From: Chloroflexi bacterium UBA2235
GTDB taxonomy: Bacteria > Chloroflexota > UBA11872 > UBA12225
Direction: 5' to 3'
Assembly (NCBI GenBank): GCA_002347925.1
Contig: DDYL01000092.1
Location: 17,943-43,810, forward strand
DNA: 25,868 nt
Shown here: positions 7,774 through 15,923 of the stretch, in pieces
How positions within the stretch are numbered: the stretch's first letter is position 1
Layout: every line of letters begins with the position of its first letter
The notes under the pieces: model-generated
Databases searched by the model: none
Told to the model about the DNA's origin: nothing
What the model saw: only the letters and a program-made list of their open reading frames with translations
Position numbers and translations under genes: made by a program

Positions 7774-9096
7774 ATGAGTACGACTTTCGCGCCCCACCGT
7801 GCCGAGGAAGTTGACGAGTACCCGCACGATTACGCTTCCCTCCTCGCCCTCGACCACGCGCACCTCCTCCACCCACAACACCATCCTGCCGACCATGCCG
7901 AGGCAGTCATCTTCGACCGCGGTGAAGGCGCCATCCTCTGGGATGTCAATGGCAAGCGCTACATCGACGGGTTGGCGTGCCTGTGGAATGTCTTCGTCGG
8001 GCACGGAAGGCAGGAACTCGCCAACGCCGGCGCCGCCCAGATGCGGAAGCTGGCCTTCGTCAACTCGTATGTCGGGTCATCCAACGAACCGGCGATCACC
8101 CTCGCCGCCCGTCTGGCGCGCCTTGCACCGGGTGACCACCTCAACACGGTCTTCTTCACCACCGGAGGTGCCGAATCCAGCGACACCGCCTTCAAGACGG
8201 TCCGGCGCTACTGGGCCCTCAAGGGACAGCCGGAGAAGTCGACAATCATCTCCCGCACCAACGGGTACCACGGCACCACCATCGGTGCGACCGCCGCCAC
8301 CGGCCTCGCCGCCTTCCACCCGAATTGGGGTCCACCCGCCCCGGGCTTCGTCATGGTTCCCCCGATGGACATCGGAGCCATCGAGGCCGTCATCGCCGAA
8401 CACGGTGCCGGAACGATCGCCGCAATCATCGCCGAACCCGTCCAGGGTTCCGGTGGGGTCTATCCGCCTCCGGCCGACTACTTCCCCCGCCTCCGCGCCC
8501 TCTGTGACCACCACGACATCATCCTGATCGCCGACGAGGTCATCACCGGCTTCGGGCGCACCGGAACGTTCTGGGGGCTCGACCAGTGGAACGTCGTGCC
8601 AGACGTGATCTCTTTCGCCAAAGGCGTTACCTCCGGGTACCAGCCACTCGGCGGGATCATCATCAGCGACGCAATCCGTGAAGTCATCTATGACCAGCCA
8701 TCGGCAAGCCGGTGGTGGCATGCCTTCACCTATTCAGCACATGCGACCTGTTGCGCTGTCGCACACGCCAACCTCGACATCATCGAGAACGAGGGTCTGG
8801 TCGCGCGTGCCGCCATCATGGGAGCCCGCTTGCAGACCGGACTGCGTGCCTACGCGTCCCACCCCGCCGTCCGTGAGGTGCGTGGCCTTGGCCTCATGGG
8901 TGCCGTCGAGTTCAACCCCGGAGCCGTGCCCGGCGGTGTCCCCGCCCTCGCCAAGGCAATGCGAGAACGAGGCCTCTTCACCCGCACCCGGAACGACATC
9001 GTCATGTTCGCCCCACCCCTCGTCATCACCGAGACCGAACTCGACGAACTTCTCGCAATCTTTGGTGAAGCCGTCAAAGCCACCATCGGCCACTGA
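7774..9096 (+). CDS. Class III PLP-dependent aminotransferase
   Basis: This 440-aa cytoplasmic transaminase is of the omega-amino-acid/adenosylmethionine-diaminononanoate type. Visible landmarks are the FFTTGGAESSDTAFK cofactor-phosphate region (about 127-141) and NGYHGTTIGA (163-172). The EPVQGSGGV segment is at 221-229. Asp254, in LIADEVITGFGRTG, holds the pyridine nitrogen, and the PLP lysine is Lys283 in SFAKGVTSGY. The amino donor (beta-alanine, taurine, GABA or an amine) cannot be read from sequence. The ATG at 7774 is chosen over the longer open frame because a TATAGT box sits 9 bases upstream and earlier residues do not look like this family. The neighbours suggest a catabolic role. 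Confidence 0.93.
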   Translation: MSTTFAPHRAEEVDEYPHDYASLLALDHAHLLHPQHHPADHAEAVIFDRGEGAILWDVNGKRYIDGLACLWNVFVGHGRQELANAGAAQMRKLAFVNSYVGSSNEPAITLAARLARLAPGDHLNTVFFTTGGAESSDTAFKTVRRYWALKGQPEKSTIISRTNGYHGTTIGATAATGLAAFHPNWGPPAPGFVMVPPMDIGAIEAVIAEHGAGTIAAIIAEPVQGSGGVYPPPADYFPRLRALCDHHDIILIADEVITGFGRTGTFWGLDQWNVVPDVISFAKGVTSGYQPLGGIIISDAIREVIYDQPSASRWWHAFTYSAHATCCAVAHANLDIIENEGLVARAAIMGARLQTGLRAYASHPAVREVRGLGLMGAVEFNPGAVPGGVPALAKAMRERGLFTRTRNDIVMFAPPLVITETELDELLAIFGEAVKATIGH

Positions 9097-9178
9097 CCCC
9101 CGACTTGACGTCACGGTTCCGGTCGCGGATAGCGCGCCGGGACCGCGATCAGGGTTCCGCATCGTCCAAGGTGTGCGG

Positions 9179-9184
9179 TACCGT
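9179..9184 (+). promoter_or_regulatory. Candidate -10 box of the flavin reductase gene
   Basis: TACCGT (TANNNT type) ends 7 bases before the ATG at 9192. The spacing matches the other leaderless genes here, although the hexamer is weaker. Confidence 0.45.
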
Positions 9185-9191
9185 TGCCGTC

Positions 9192-9842
9192 ATGGACATC
9201 GACCCCAAAGCCATCGCCTCGCGTGACGTCTACCGCCTCCTCATTGGCGGCGTCCTGCCCCGGCCAATCGCCTGGGTCAGCACCATCGCACCCGACGGCA
9301 CGCCCAACCTTGCCCCATTCAGCTTCTTCACCGTTGTCTGCGAAAACCCGCCAACCTTGTGTGTCGTTCCCGCCCGTCGCGGATCCGATGGTGGGCGCAA
9401 GGACACGCTCGTCAATATCGAGGCAACCGGAGAATTCGTGGTCAACATCGTCGGCGAAACCCTTGCGGATGCCATGAACCTCTCGGCAGCCGCCGTTGGC
9501 CCGGAAGTTGACGAGTTCGCCCTCGCAGGACTTGAAACCACGCCTTCCGTGGTGGTCCGCCCACCGAGGGTGACCCTGTCGCCCGTCGCCTATGAATGCC
9601 AACTGGACCGCATCGTCCATGTTGGCGGCGAGGTGCCAGGTGCCGGAAGCCTTGTCCTCGGCACCGTCGTCCGCATCCACGTCGCCGACGAGGCATGGGA
9701 CAACGGGCGCATCCTCACGGACGTGGCACGCCAGATTGGCCGTGGTAGCGGGGACGACTACATCCGAACAACTGACCGCTTCCGCCTGGCGAGGCCCGTG
9801 GTCGCGCCGGACGGGACCATCACGATCCCGCCCCTCGCATAG
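9192..9842 (+). CDS. Flavin reductase-like (FMN-binding split-barrel) protein
   Basis: This 216-aa protein of the flavin reductase / split-barrel flavoprotein family begins near YRLLIGGVLPRPIAWVST, the hallmark N-terminal segment. NLAPFSFF and a later GEFVVNI follow. Such proteins bind FMN and often supply reduced flavin to a partner monooxygenase, using NAD(P)H. It is on the same strand as the aminotransferase gene, after 95 bases, with its own candidate -10 box. It converges on the enolase-superfamily gene with 15 bases between the stops. The acyl-CoA-dehydrogenase-fold enzyme at 11060 is a possible flavin-using partner; this is an inference from context only. Confidence 0.85.
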   Translation: MDIDPKAIASRDVYRLLIGGVLPRPIAWVSTIAPDGTPNLAPFSFFTVVCENPPTLCVVPARRGSDGGRKDTLVNIEATGEFVVNIVGETLADAMNLSAAAVGPEVDEFALAGLETTPSVVVRPPRVTLSPVAYECQLDRIVHVGGEVPGAGSLVLGTVVRIHVADEAWDNGRILTDVARQIGRGSGDDYIRTTDRFRLARPVVAPDGTITIPPLA

Positions 9843-9857
9843 GAACCCCTTGTGTGC

Positions 9858-10967
9858 TCAGGCCGAGTACTTCCGGATGAAGTCCTCGTCCAGTTCGATC
9901 CCGAGGCCCGGACCCTGGGGCAACGGCACATTGCCCTCCTTGTCGACCATGATCGGCACCGTAGGTGTATGGGCCGCCGGCCACGGAAACTCGCCTGGCT
10001 TGTCGCGCATGATCTCGACCCACGGCGAGTTCGGCACACCCGCCGAGAAGTGCAGGTGGGCGTAGGTGCAGATGCCTCCACCGCCGTGGTGGGGCACGCA
10101 CAACTTGGCACGGACCTCCGCCAGCGCGGCAATCTTCCTCAACTGGCCAATCCCCTCCGATACCAGGGCGTCCGGTTGCAGGATGTCGTAGCAATTGCGA
10201 TCGAGGAGCGTCCGGAACTCATGGAAGTAACTGTTGTTCTCGCCACCCGCGATTGCCATGTCCACACTGGAGTTCAGCTCCGACAGGCCGTCGTAGTCGT
10301 AGCGCGACAGCGGTTCCTCAAGCCACACGAACCCCATCTCTTCCAGCGCCCGCGCCGTGTACTTCGCACGCTTCAGGTCCCAGATCACGCCCGACTGCGA
10401 TGATGGCGTGACCGGCGTCTGCGCCTGGTTGCCGTCGGCCATGAGGTCCATGCGTCCGTTCGCGGCGTCGGCGACCGCCTTCGCCAAGGCAATGTCTTCC
10501 GCAAGCGTGTCGTTATGCAGACGCAACTTGATCGCGCGGAACCCCTCCTCGATGAACCCCAGGGTGTCTTCGGCGCGTTCCTCGGGCGACCCAACCTCGA
10601 TTGTCGAGGCATATCCCCGGATACGGTCCGTATAACCACCCCACAACTTGTAGAGGGGTTGCCCGCAGGCCTTGCCAATGAGGTCCCAGATTGCAGTCTC
10701 AAGACCCCACGCCCGGTGGAACTTGCGGATCACCCGTGAATGCTGTTCCGTGGCAAAGATGTCCGACCCGATCAGGCGCGCACCGGCAGCCGCCACGGCG
10801 TCAGGGGCGTAACTGTGGCCGAATCCCACCAGGCCACTATCGGAAAACACCTTCACGACCGTGAACGACGTGGAGGTTGTCACCTCTCCCGGATCCCACG
10901 CGAACTGCAGTGGTCGCGGCGTCGGCACGTTGCGCAAGTGGTGCGTCTCGACCCGGGCAATCTTCAT
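9858..10967 (-). CDS. Enolase-superfamily enzyme, mandelate racemase/muconate lactonizing type
   Basis: This 369-aa enzyme has an N-terminal capping domain and a TIM-barrel. The visible active-site set is Lys147 in KLR at the end of the second barrel strand and the metal ligands Asp178 (ADGN), Glu217 (WLEEP) and Glu243 (GGEN). His293/His294 are in VPHHGGG. The family abstracts a proton next to a carboxylate, for example in sugar-acid dehydration; the exact substrate is unknown. AGGAGAGG lies 5 bases before the ATG, a strong ribosome site. This contrasts with the leaderless genes around it. It diverges from the ACAD-fold gene, and the 92-base gap contains an operator-like repeat. Confidence 0.93.
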   Translation of the reverse strand: MKIARVETHHLRNVPTPRPLQFAWDPGEVTTSTSFTVVKVFSDSGLVGFGHSYAPDAVAAAGARLIGSDIFATEQHSRVIRKFHRAWGLETAIWDLIGKACGQPLYKLWGGYTDRIRGYASTIEVGSPEERAEDTLGFIEEGFRAIKLRLHNDTLAEDIALAKAVADAANGRMDLMADGNQAQTPVTPSSQSGVIWDLKRAKYTARALEEMGFVWLEEPLSRYDYDGLSELNSSVDMAIAGGENNSYFHEFRTLLDRNCYDILQPDALVSEGIGQLRKIAALAEVRAKLCVPHHGGGGICTYAHLHFSAGVPNSPWVEIMRDKPGEFPWPAAHTPTVPIMVDKEGNVPLPQGPGLGIELDEDFIRKYSA

Positions 10968-11005
10968 GGCAACCTCTCCTGATCCCGATCCAGCATCTCA
11001 TCACA

Positions 11006-11026
11006 CCCGCACACCATCGGTGCGGG
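11006..11026. promoter_or_regulatory. Operator-like 7-7-7 inverted repeat in a divergent promoter
   Basis: CCCGCAC (11006-11012) and GTGCGGG (11020-11026) are perfect arms around a 7-base centre, between the divergent enolase and ACAD-fold genes. The right arm covers where the -35 element of the TATACT box at 11042 should be. A bound repressor could therefore shut the plus-strand gene and perhaps both. Confidence 0.45.
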
Positions 11027-11041
11027 CCATCGGGCGGGCAC

Positions 11042-11047
11042 TATACT
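11042..11047 (+). promoter_or_regulatory. -10 box of the ACAD-fold gene
   Basis: TATACT ends 12 bases before the ATG at 11060, so the leader would be only about 5-6 bases and carry no ribosome site. Confidence 0.6.
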
Positions 11048-11059
11048 CGACCAACCCAC

Positions 11060-12355
11060 ATGCGTTGGCCAACCTCCGCACCCTCAATCCCCGGTCACGC
11101 CGACCTTCTGGCCACGTCAGCACGGTTCGCGCAGACTGCCGACCTCCATGATCGTGACGGTACCTTCCCGTTCGCGAACTACCGGGCGCTTCACGACCTT
11201 GGCTACCTGGCCCGGTCAATCCCGCGGGAGTTCGGCGGTGGCGGCGACGGCATTGCGAACCTCTGCGCCTTGCAGGCGGTCCTCGGGTGGAGTGATCCAA
11301 GTACCGCCCTCGCAGTCGCAATGCATCTCCTTTTCATGGGGCGCGTTGGCCGGGCAATTGTGGATGGTGATTCCTCCGAGGCCGGTGGTTGGGATGCCTC
11401 ACGCTACCGCCACGTTGCCGATGCCGTGATCCGCGAGGGCGTCCTGATCAATTCGGCCGCGACCGAACCGGAGATTGGCAGTCCATCGCGCGGGGGCCGG
11501 CCGGCAACCAGCGCACACCGCCTTGCCGGTGGGGGCTACGAGATCACCGGTCGCAAGACCTGGACAACCGGTTCCCCGTTGCTTCGCTTCATCGTTGTCT
11601 CGGCAACACTTCTTGCCGATCCCACCGACACCGCGTCTGGTACCGATTCTGACGCGATGGCCCAGTTCCTGATCGACCGTGGTCCGATCTCCCCCGATGG
11701 AACCTTTACCGGGCCACCCGGTACCTCGATCGTGGAGACGTGGGACGCCATGGGAATGCGCGCCTCCGGTTCGCACGACTTCGTCATGGACCGGGTGATC
11801 CTGGATGGCGACAGCCTGATCAGTGCCAAACCGTTCGGGCAGCGTGCCCCCGCCGCTCCGGCACCGACGATCACTCCGCCGCCCACGGCCACTTCCGGCG
11901 CCGGGTGGGCACTCCTCGTGCCATCGGTCTACCTCGGGGTCGCAAGGGCCGCCCGCGACGAGGCAATCCGCTTTGCCCGGGACCGTCGTCCCGAACCACT
12001 CGGTGGCGCATCCATCGGGTCACTGCCGGTCGTGCAGCGCACCATCGGCGAAATGGAAATGCTTCTCGCCCAGGCCGAAGCGACTCTCTTCGGTGCAGCG
12101 ACCGCGTGGGATCACGCCTCCCACGCCGAGCGCGCCAACTTCGGTCCAACCCTTGCGGTGGCCAAGTACACCGTCAGCAACCATGCCGTTGCAATCGCCG
12201 ATCTCGCAATGCGCGTCGTTGGCGGTGCCGGTCTGGCCCGGAGCCATCCGATCCAACGGCATTACCGGAACGTCCGCGCCGGCCTTCATCACCCACCAAT
12301 GGATGATGTTGCCCTCTCAACCCTCGCCCGCGCCGCCCTCACCGAAGGCGACTGA
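11060..12355 (+). CDS. Acyl-CoA-dehydrogenase-fold flavoenzyme, possibly a flavin monooxygenase
   Basis: This 431-aa protein has the acyl-CoA dehydrogenase layout. It has a helical N-domain (YLARSIPREFGGGGDG, 49-64), a beta domain with NSAATEPEIGSPSRG (131-145) and TWDAMGMRASGSHDF (227-241), and a helical C-domain. Near the end, RNVRAGLHHPPMDD (403-416) replaces the usual YEGT-like stretch. It resembles the R-x-x-R-x-x-x-LHDP pattern that I recall from group D monooxygenases such as DszC/SfnC. No obvious catalytic Glu is seen. It may therefore oxygenate a substrate with reduced FMN rather than dehydrogenate a CoA ester. A low-complexity Pro/Ala/Thr insert lies at about 263-279. The ATG is preferred because a TATACT box precedes it. 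Its stop abuts the rhomboid stop with no gap. Confidence 0.85.
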   Translation: MRWPTSAPSIPGHADLLATSARFAQTADLHDRDGTFPFANYRALHDLGYLARSIPREFGGGGDGIANLCALQAVLGWSDPSTALAVAMHLLFMGRVGRAIVDGDSSEAGGWDASRYRHVADAVIREGVLINSAATEPEIGSPSRGGRPATSAHRLAGGGYEITGRKTWTTGSPLLRFIVVSATLLADPTDTASGTDSDAMAQFLIDRGPISPDGTFTGPPGTSIVETWDAMGMRASGSHDFVMDRVILDGDSLISAKPFGQRAPAAPAPTITPPPTATSGAGWALLVPSVYLGVARAARDEAIRFARDRRPEPLGGASIGSLPVVQRTIGEMEMLLAQAEATLFGAATAWDHASHAERANFGPTLAVAKYTVSNHAVAIADLAMRVVGGAGLARSHPIQRHYRNVRAGLHHPPMDDVALSTLARAALTEGD

Positions 12356-12967
12356 TCACACCCCGCCGGTCCGCACCTGCCGTGCCCGAAGCACGCCCAG
12401 GCCAATCCCTGCCAGCAGACCGGCAAGGTGTCCCTCCCAAGAGATGTACGACCGCGTCGGGAAGATGCCGAAGATGATCGAGGAGTACCAGATCATCGTC
12501 AACACCGCGAGGATCAGTGCCACCGGGCGACGTTCCACGAAACCACGGGCCACCAGGTAGCCGAGAAATCCGAATGCAAGCGCGCTTGCACCCTGGTGGA
12601 CACTATTTCCCCGACCGATCAGCCAGGTGCCAAGTCCGCCCAGGACCGTCACCGTCGCGATGACCGTGACGAACTCGGCAACCCCCCACACCATGATCAG
12701 GGCACCCATCCAAAGCAAGGGACCTGTGTTGGACAGCAGGTGCCCCGGGCCACCATGAAGGAATGGCGCGAGCAGGATGCCCCAAATCCCCTCGAACTCG
12801 CGCGGCCGGACCCCGATCTGATCAAGCTGACCGCCAAGGATGAGCCAGTCGAACAGTTCGATGACCCAGAGGATGCCAACGAACCCGAACAGCACCTTGG
12901 CACGCGCCATCAGCCCATCGCGCCACATGCCTCCGGGCGCCAGTTCGGTCCGCAACCGGGTCCGCAT
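12356..12967 (-). CDS. Rhomboid-family intramembrane serine protease
   Basis: This 203-aa polytopic membrane protein has about six hydrophobic segments. The serine of the rhomboid dyad is Ser128 in HQGASALAFG and the histidine is His180 in WEGHLAGLLAG. The supporting HGGPGHLLSN motif is at 71-80. The family cleaves transmembrane segments; the substrate here is unknown. GGAGGG lies 9 bases before the ATG at 12967; in-frame ATGs at residues 14 and 20 are alternatives. It diverges from proS. The stop codon is directly adjacent to that of the convergent ACAD-fold gene (TGATCA shared across the junction), leaving no room for a separate terminator. Confidence 0.88.
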   Translation of the reverse strand: MRTRLRTELAPGGMWRDGLMARAKVLFGFVGILWVIELFDWLILGGQLDQIGVRPREFEGIWGILLAPFLHGGPGHLLSNTGPLLWMGALIMVWGVAEFVTVIATVTVLGGLGTWLIGRGNSVHQGASALAFGFLGYLVARGFVERRPVALILAVLTMIWYSSIIFGIFPTRSYISWEGHLAGLLAGIGLGVLRARQVRTGGV

Positions 12968-13052
12968 CGCCGACTACCCTCCACTGGAACCGACACGAAC
13001 CGCGCCGGAAAGGGCCTTCATTTCACCCCACAGACGCCCGTTATCTCGTGGG

Positions 13053-13058
13053 TATACT
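13053..13058 (+). promoter_or_regulatory. -10 box of proS, leaderless type
   Basis: TATACT ends exactly 6 bases before the ATG at 13065, placing the transcription start on the start codon. No ribosome site is seen. Confidence 0.75.
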
Positions 13059-13064
13059 CGCCGC

Positions 13065-14561
13065 ATGCTTGACTCAGCCGACCAGATAGGGCAGGAACGG
13101 ACCACAAATGACGGTCCGATCATCCCCCGCGCCACCGACTTTGCCCAGTGGTACCAGGACATCATCGCCGCCGCCGAACTCGTCGACCAGGCACCAGTGC
13201 GTGGCTGCTACATCCTACGGCCGAACGGCTACTTCATATGGGAATCAATCCAGCGCGACCTTGACGCCCGTTTCAAGCAGCATGGCGTGCAGAACGCCTA
13301 CTTTCCCCTCCTGATCCCGATGAGCTTCATCATGAAGGAGGCCGAACACGTCGAAGGGTTCGCGCCCGAACTCGCCGTGGTCACCCATGGTGGTGGTGAG
13401 GCACTCGAGGAACCACTCGTCGTCCGTCCCACCTCGGAGACGGTCATCTGGTCGACGTTCCGCAAGTGGATCCGTAGCCACCGTGACCTGCCGCTTCTCC
13501 TGAACCAGTGGTGCAACGTCATGCGGTGGGAAAAGCGCCCACGCGCCTTCCTTCGCACCGCCGAGTTCCTCTGGCAGGAAGGCCACACCGCCCATGCCAC
13601 TGCCGAGGAAGCCCGGCAGTACGCCCTCGAGAACCACGTCATCTACTACGACTTCCTCGAGGAATGCCTTGGCATCGGCCCGATCGCCGGCGAGAAGCCC
13701 CCGCACGAACGCTTTCCCGGTGCCGTGGCAACCTTCACCCTCGAACCGATGATGCAGGATGGACGCGCCCTCCAGACCGGAACCTCACACGACCTCGGTG
13801 ATACCTTCGGGCGCGCCTTCGACGTCACCTACCAGGGCGAGGACGGACAGTCACACCCCGTCTTCGCGACCTCCTGGGGAATGAGTACCCGCACCATCGG
13901 CGGGGTCCTGATGGTCCACGGCGATGACCGCGGTGCCGTCTTCCCGCCAACCGTCGCACCGGTCCAGGTCGCAATCGTGCCGGTACCCGGCCGCGATGAC
14001 GCCGGCACCCGCGCCGTAGAAACCACCGCTGCCGACCTCAAGCAGACCCTCACCAAGGCGGGCCTCCGGGTCACCGTCGACTCCCGCCCGGGACTCCGCC
14101 CCGGGGCCAAGTTCTTCCACTGGGAACGCCACGGCACACCGTTGCGCCTGGAGATTGGCCCGCGCGATGTCGAAGCCGGCCAAGTGATGGCTGCGCGTCG
14201 TGACACCGGGGAGAAAATGCCCGTGCCCCTTTCCGGGATTGCGACCGCGGTCCAGTCGACCCTCGATGCCATCCAGATGAACCTGCGCTTGCAGGCGCAC
14301 GCCCGGCGCGAAGCCCGCACCTACACCGTGGACACTCGTGCCGAGATCGAGGAGACGGTCTTGAAGGGCTACGCATTCACCCGCTGGTGCGAGTCACGGG
14401 AGTGCGCTGCCGACATGCAGGCGCAGTCGCGCGGGACCATCCGCTGCTTCCCGTTCGAGAAGCATGGCAACGAGTTCCGCCCAATCCCGAATGACCCAGG
14501 ACCATGCGGATGGTGTGGCAACCATGCAACCCGACGTGTCCTTGTGGGGCGTTCCTACTGA
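13065..14561 (+). CDS. proS: Prolyl-tRNA synthetase, archaeal-type (ProS type 3)
   Basis: This 498-aa class II synthetase charges tRNA-Pro. It lacks the editing insertion of the long bacterial form. The class II core is visible as RPTSETVIWSTF (121-132), motif 2 FLRTAEFLWQEGHTAHAT (162-179), and motif 3 in GMSTRTIGGVLMVHGDDRG. The C-terminal zinc-type domain has a Cys4 pattern (CESREC, then RCFPFE and CGWC), and the protein ends in a Tyr, as this subtype does. The open frame extends upstream to 12840. The ATG at 13065 is chosen because of the TATACT box 6 bases before it and because the family starts close to this point. Confidence 0.96.
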   Translation: MLDSADQIGQERTTNDGPIIPRATDFAQWYQDIIAAAELVDQAPVRGCYILRPNGYFIWESIQRDLDARFKQHGVQNAYFPLLIPMSFIMKEAEHVEGFAPELAVVTHGGGEALEEPLVVRPTSETVIWSTFRKWIRSHRDLPLLLNQWCNVMRWEKRPRAFLRTAEFLWQEGHTAHATAEEARQYALENHVIYYDFLEECLGIGPIAGEKPPHERFPGAVATFTLEPMMQDGRALQTGTSHDLGDTFGRAFDVTYQGEDGQSHPVFATSWGMSTRTIGGVLMVHGDDRGAVFPPTVAPVQVAIVPVPGRDDAGTRAVETTAADLKQTLTKAGLRVTVDSRPGLRPGAKFFHWERHGTPLRLEIGPRDVEAGQVMAARRDTGEKMPVPLSGIATAVQSTLDAIQMNLRLQAHARREARTYTVDTRAEIEETVLKGYAFTRWCESRECAADMQAQSRGTIRCFPFEKHGNEFRPIPNDPGPCGWCGNHATRRVLVGRSY

Positions 14562-14600
14562 CCGACCCGCCCAACGTTGCTGATCCGGCCCGAAACCACG

Positions 14601-14643
14601 GACGCCGGCTTGATGACCACAAACTGGTCGCCAAGCCGGCGTC
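14601..14643. terminator. Nested stem-loop after proS
   Basis: GACGCCGGCTT (14601-14611) pairs perfectly with AAGCCGGCGTC (14633-14643). Inside the loop GACCA (14615-14619) pairs with TGGTC (14625-14629). TTC follows on the plus strand. It is the first of two hairpins between convergent proS and the DNA-binding protein gene. Confidence 0.65.
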
Positions 14644-14652
14644 TTCATGTCA

Positions 14653-14684
14653 CCGATGCCGGATGACGGGGCATCCGGCATCGG
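14653..14684. terminator. Perfect 13-bp hairpin after the multi-domain DNA-binding protein gene
   Basis: CCGATGCCGGATG (14653-14665) pairs perfectly with CATCCGGCATCGG (14672-14684) around a 6-base loop. It lies 10 bases downstream of the minus-strand stop at 14695 and probably terminates that gene. With the hairpin at 14601 it insulates two convergent units. Confidence 0.65.
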
Positions 14685-14694
14685 AATCAGGCGG

Positions 14695-15858
14695 TCAGAC
14701 CGCGACTGCCGGTGCCTCAATCGCCAGGCTGACACCCTTCTTCGCTGCGAGCGAATCAAGCGTCTCGGCAATCCGTGCCCGGGTCAGCACGTGGCGGCGC
14801 CGCCCGCGCTCCACTTCCGCAACGAGGCCTCGTGAAAGGCCAGACGCGGCGGCCAGGTCGCGCTGCGAGACCGCAACGATCTCCCGGCGACGTCGCAACT
14901 CATCTCCATCCGGCGCGCTGTCGTCCGGAGGCAGGGGCGCGCGTGGTTCCGACCGACGACGAACCGCGGCGATCAGACGTGCCGTGGGAGCCTCAACCGC
15001 CGGTGCCGCCTCTTCGGTCTGGCTCTCGGCGCTGACCGTCTCGGTTGCGACCGTCGCCACGGCCTTCTGGGTACTCGTGGTCGGTGCGCCTGGCGGACGG
15101 ACCGCTCTCGGTGCCGTATCGGGTGCTGATCCCGCTGCCAATGACGCCGGCGCCGGCGCAGCGGCGACCGGTCGGACCGGGACCGGGTTCGTCATCGCCA
15201 CGCCAACTCCGCGGGCAATCAGCCAGCCGGCGGCGTCCCGGAGGTCGTCGTTGAATGAGTTCTCCGCAATCTCACGCAACCGAACGTATGCATCCCCCTC
15301 GACGGTCAGCGCAACCGACCGCGTGAAACCGCGCCATCCCGATCCCGAAACCGGCAGCGCCATGCCTCCATCGAGTTGCTGAAGGCCCACTTCCAAGGCG
15401 GCCAAGGCCCGGTCGATCACCGTTCCATCGCCAACGCGTAGCCGTTCGAATGCCGGCGCCGGAACGCGACAACTCAGTACGCGTCGCACCCCACCGATCG
15501 GAGCCGTCGTCAATGGTGTTGGAACCGCAGGCGTCGTGATCGGTGCCCCACCCGTGGACCAGAAGGTCTCCGGCAGGCGCAGCCAGAGGTTGGCCACGAT
15601 CGGATCCACCCCGATCTCCCGGGCAGCTTCCTCGATCGTGAGACCCTGAATGCGAACCAATGAACGCAGGCGGGCCATCCGGTCAGTCGTGGTCGAGGCA
15701 AACCCCGATGTCGGGCCCCCCTCGGGCACCGGCAAGGCTGCCGCAACCGGTTCCTCCCCCAACTCCCCGGTCACGTCCCACACATCTTCGACAGGCGCTT
15801 CATGATCGGACGCAATTGCGTCATCCGCGTCGTCGGGCGACGTGATTGGCGACACCAT
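14695..15858 (-). CDS. Multi-domain DNA-binding protein (HTH, RHH-like repeats, XRE HTH)
   Basis: I do not recognise this 387-aa protein as a named family. Residues 1-60 are acidic and disordered. Residues 62-95 resemble a sigma/resolvase-type HTH (LTIEEAAREIGVDPIVANLWLRLP). Residues 125-162 and 180-218 each look like a strand followed by two helices, as in ribbon-helix-helix modules (SCRVPAPAFERL; SVALTVEGDAYVRLREIA). Residues 219-320 are a Pro/Ala/Thr linker. Residues 321-376 are a clear Cro/XRE HTH (SQRDLAAASGLSRGLVAEVERG). GAGGAGAG lies 6 bases before the ATG at 15858, which decides against the GTG/ATG 24 bases upstream. It follows the 82-aa gene after 65 bases. It may be a transcription factor or nucleoid/segregation protein. 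Confidence 0.75.
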   Translation of the reverse strand: MVSPITSPDDADDAIASDHEAPVEDVWDVTGELGEEPVAAALPVPEGGPTSGFASTTTDRMARLRSLVRIQGLTIEEAAREIGVDPIVANLWLRLPETFWSTGGAPITTPAVPTPLTTAPIGGVRRVLSCRVPAPAFERLRVGDGTVIDRALAALEVGLQQLDGGMALPVSGSGWRGFTRSVALTVEGDAYVRLREIAENSFNDDLRDAAGWLIARGVGVAMTNPVPVRPVAAAPAPASLAAGSAPDTAPRAVRPPGAPTTSTQKAVATVATETVSAESQTEEAAPAVEAPTARLIAAVRRRSEPRAPLPPDDSAPDGDELRRRREIVAVSQRDLAAASGLSRGLVAEVERGRRRHVLTRARIAETLDSLAAKKGVSLAIEAPAVAV

Positions 15859-15923
15859 CTTGTTCTCTCCTCGGGGCACCACTTGGGTGCAGTGCTGATC
15901 AGATCGGTAATTTGCCGGCTCGA

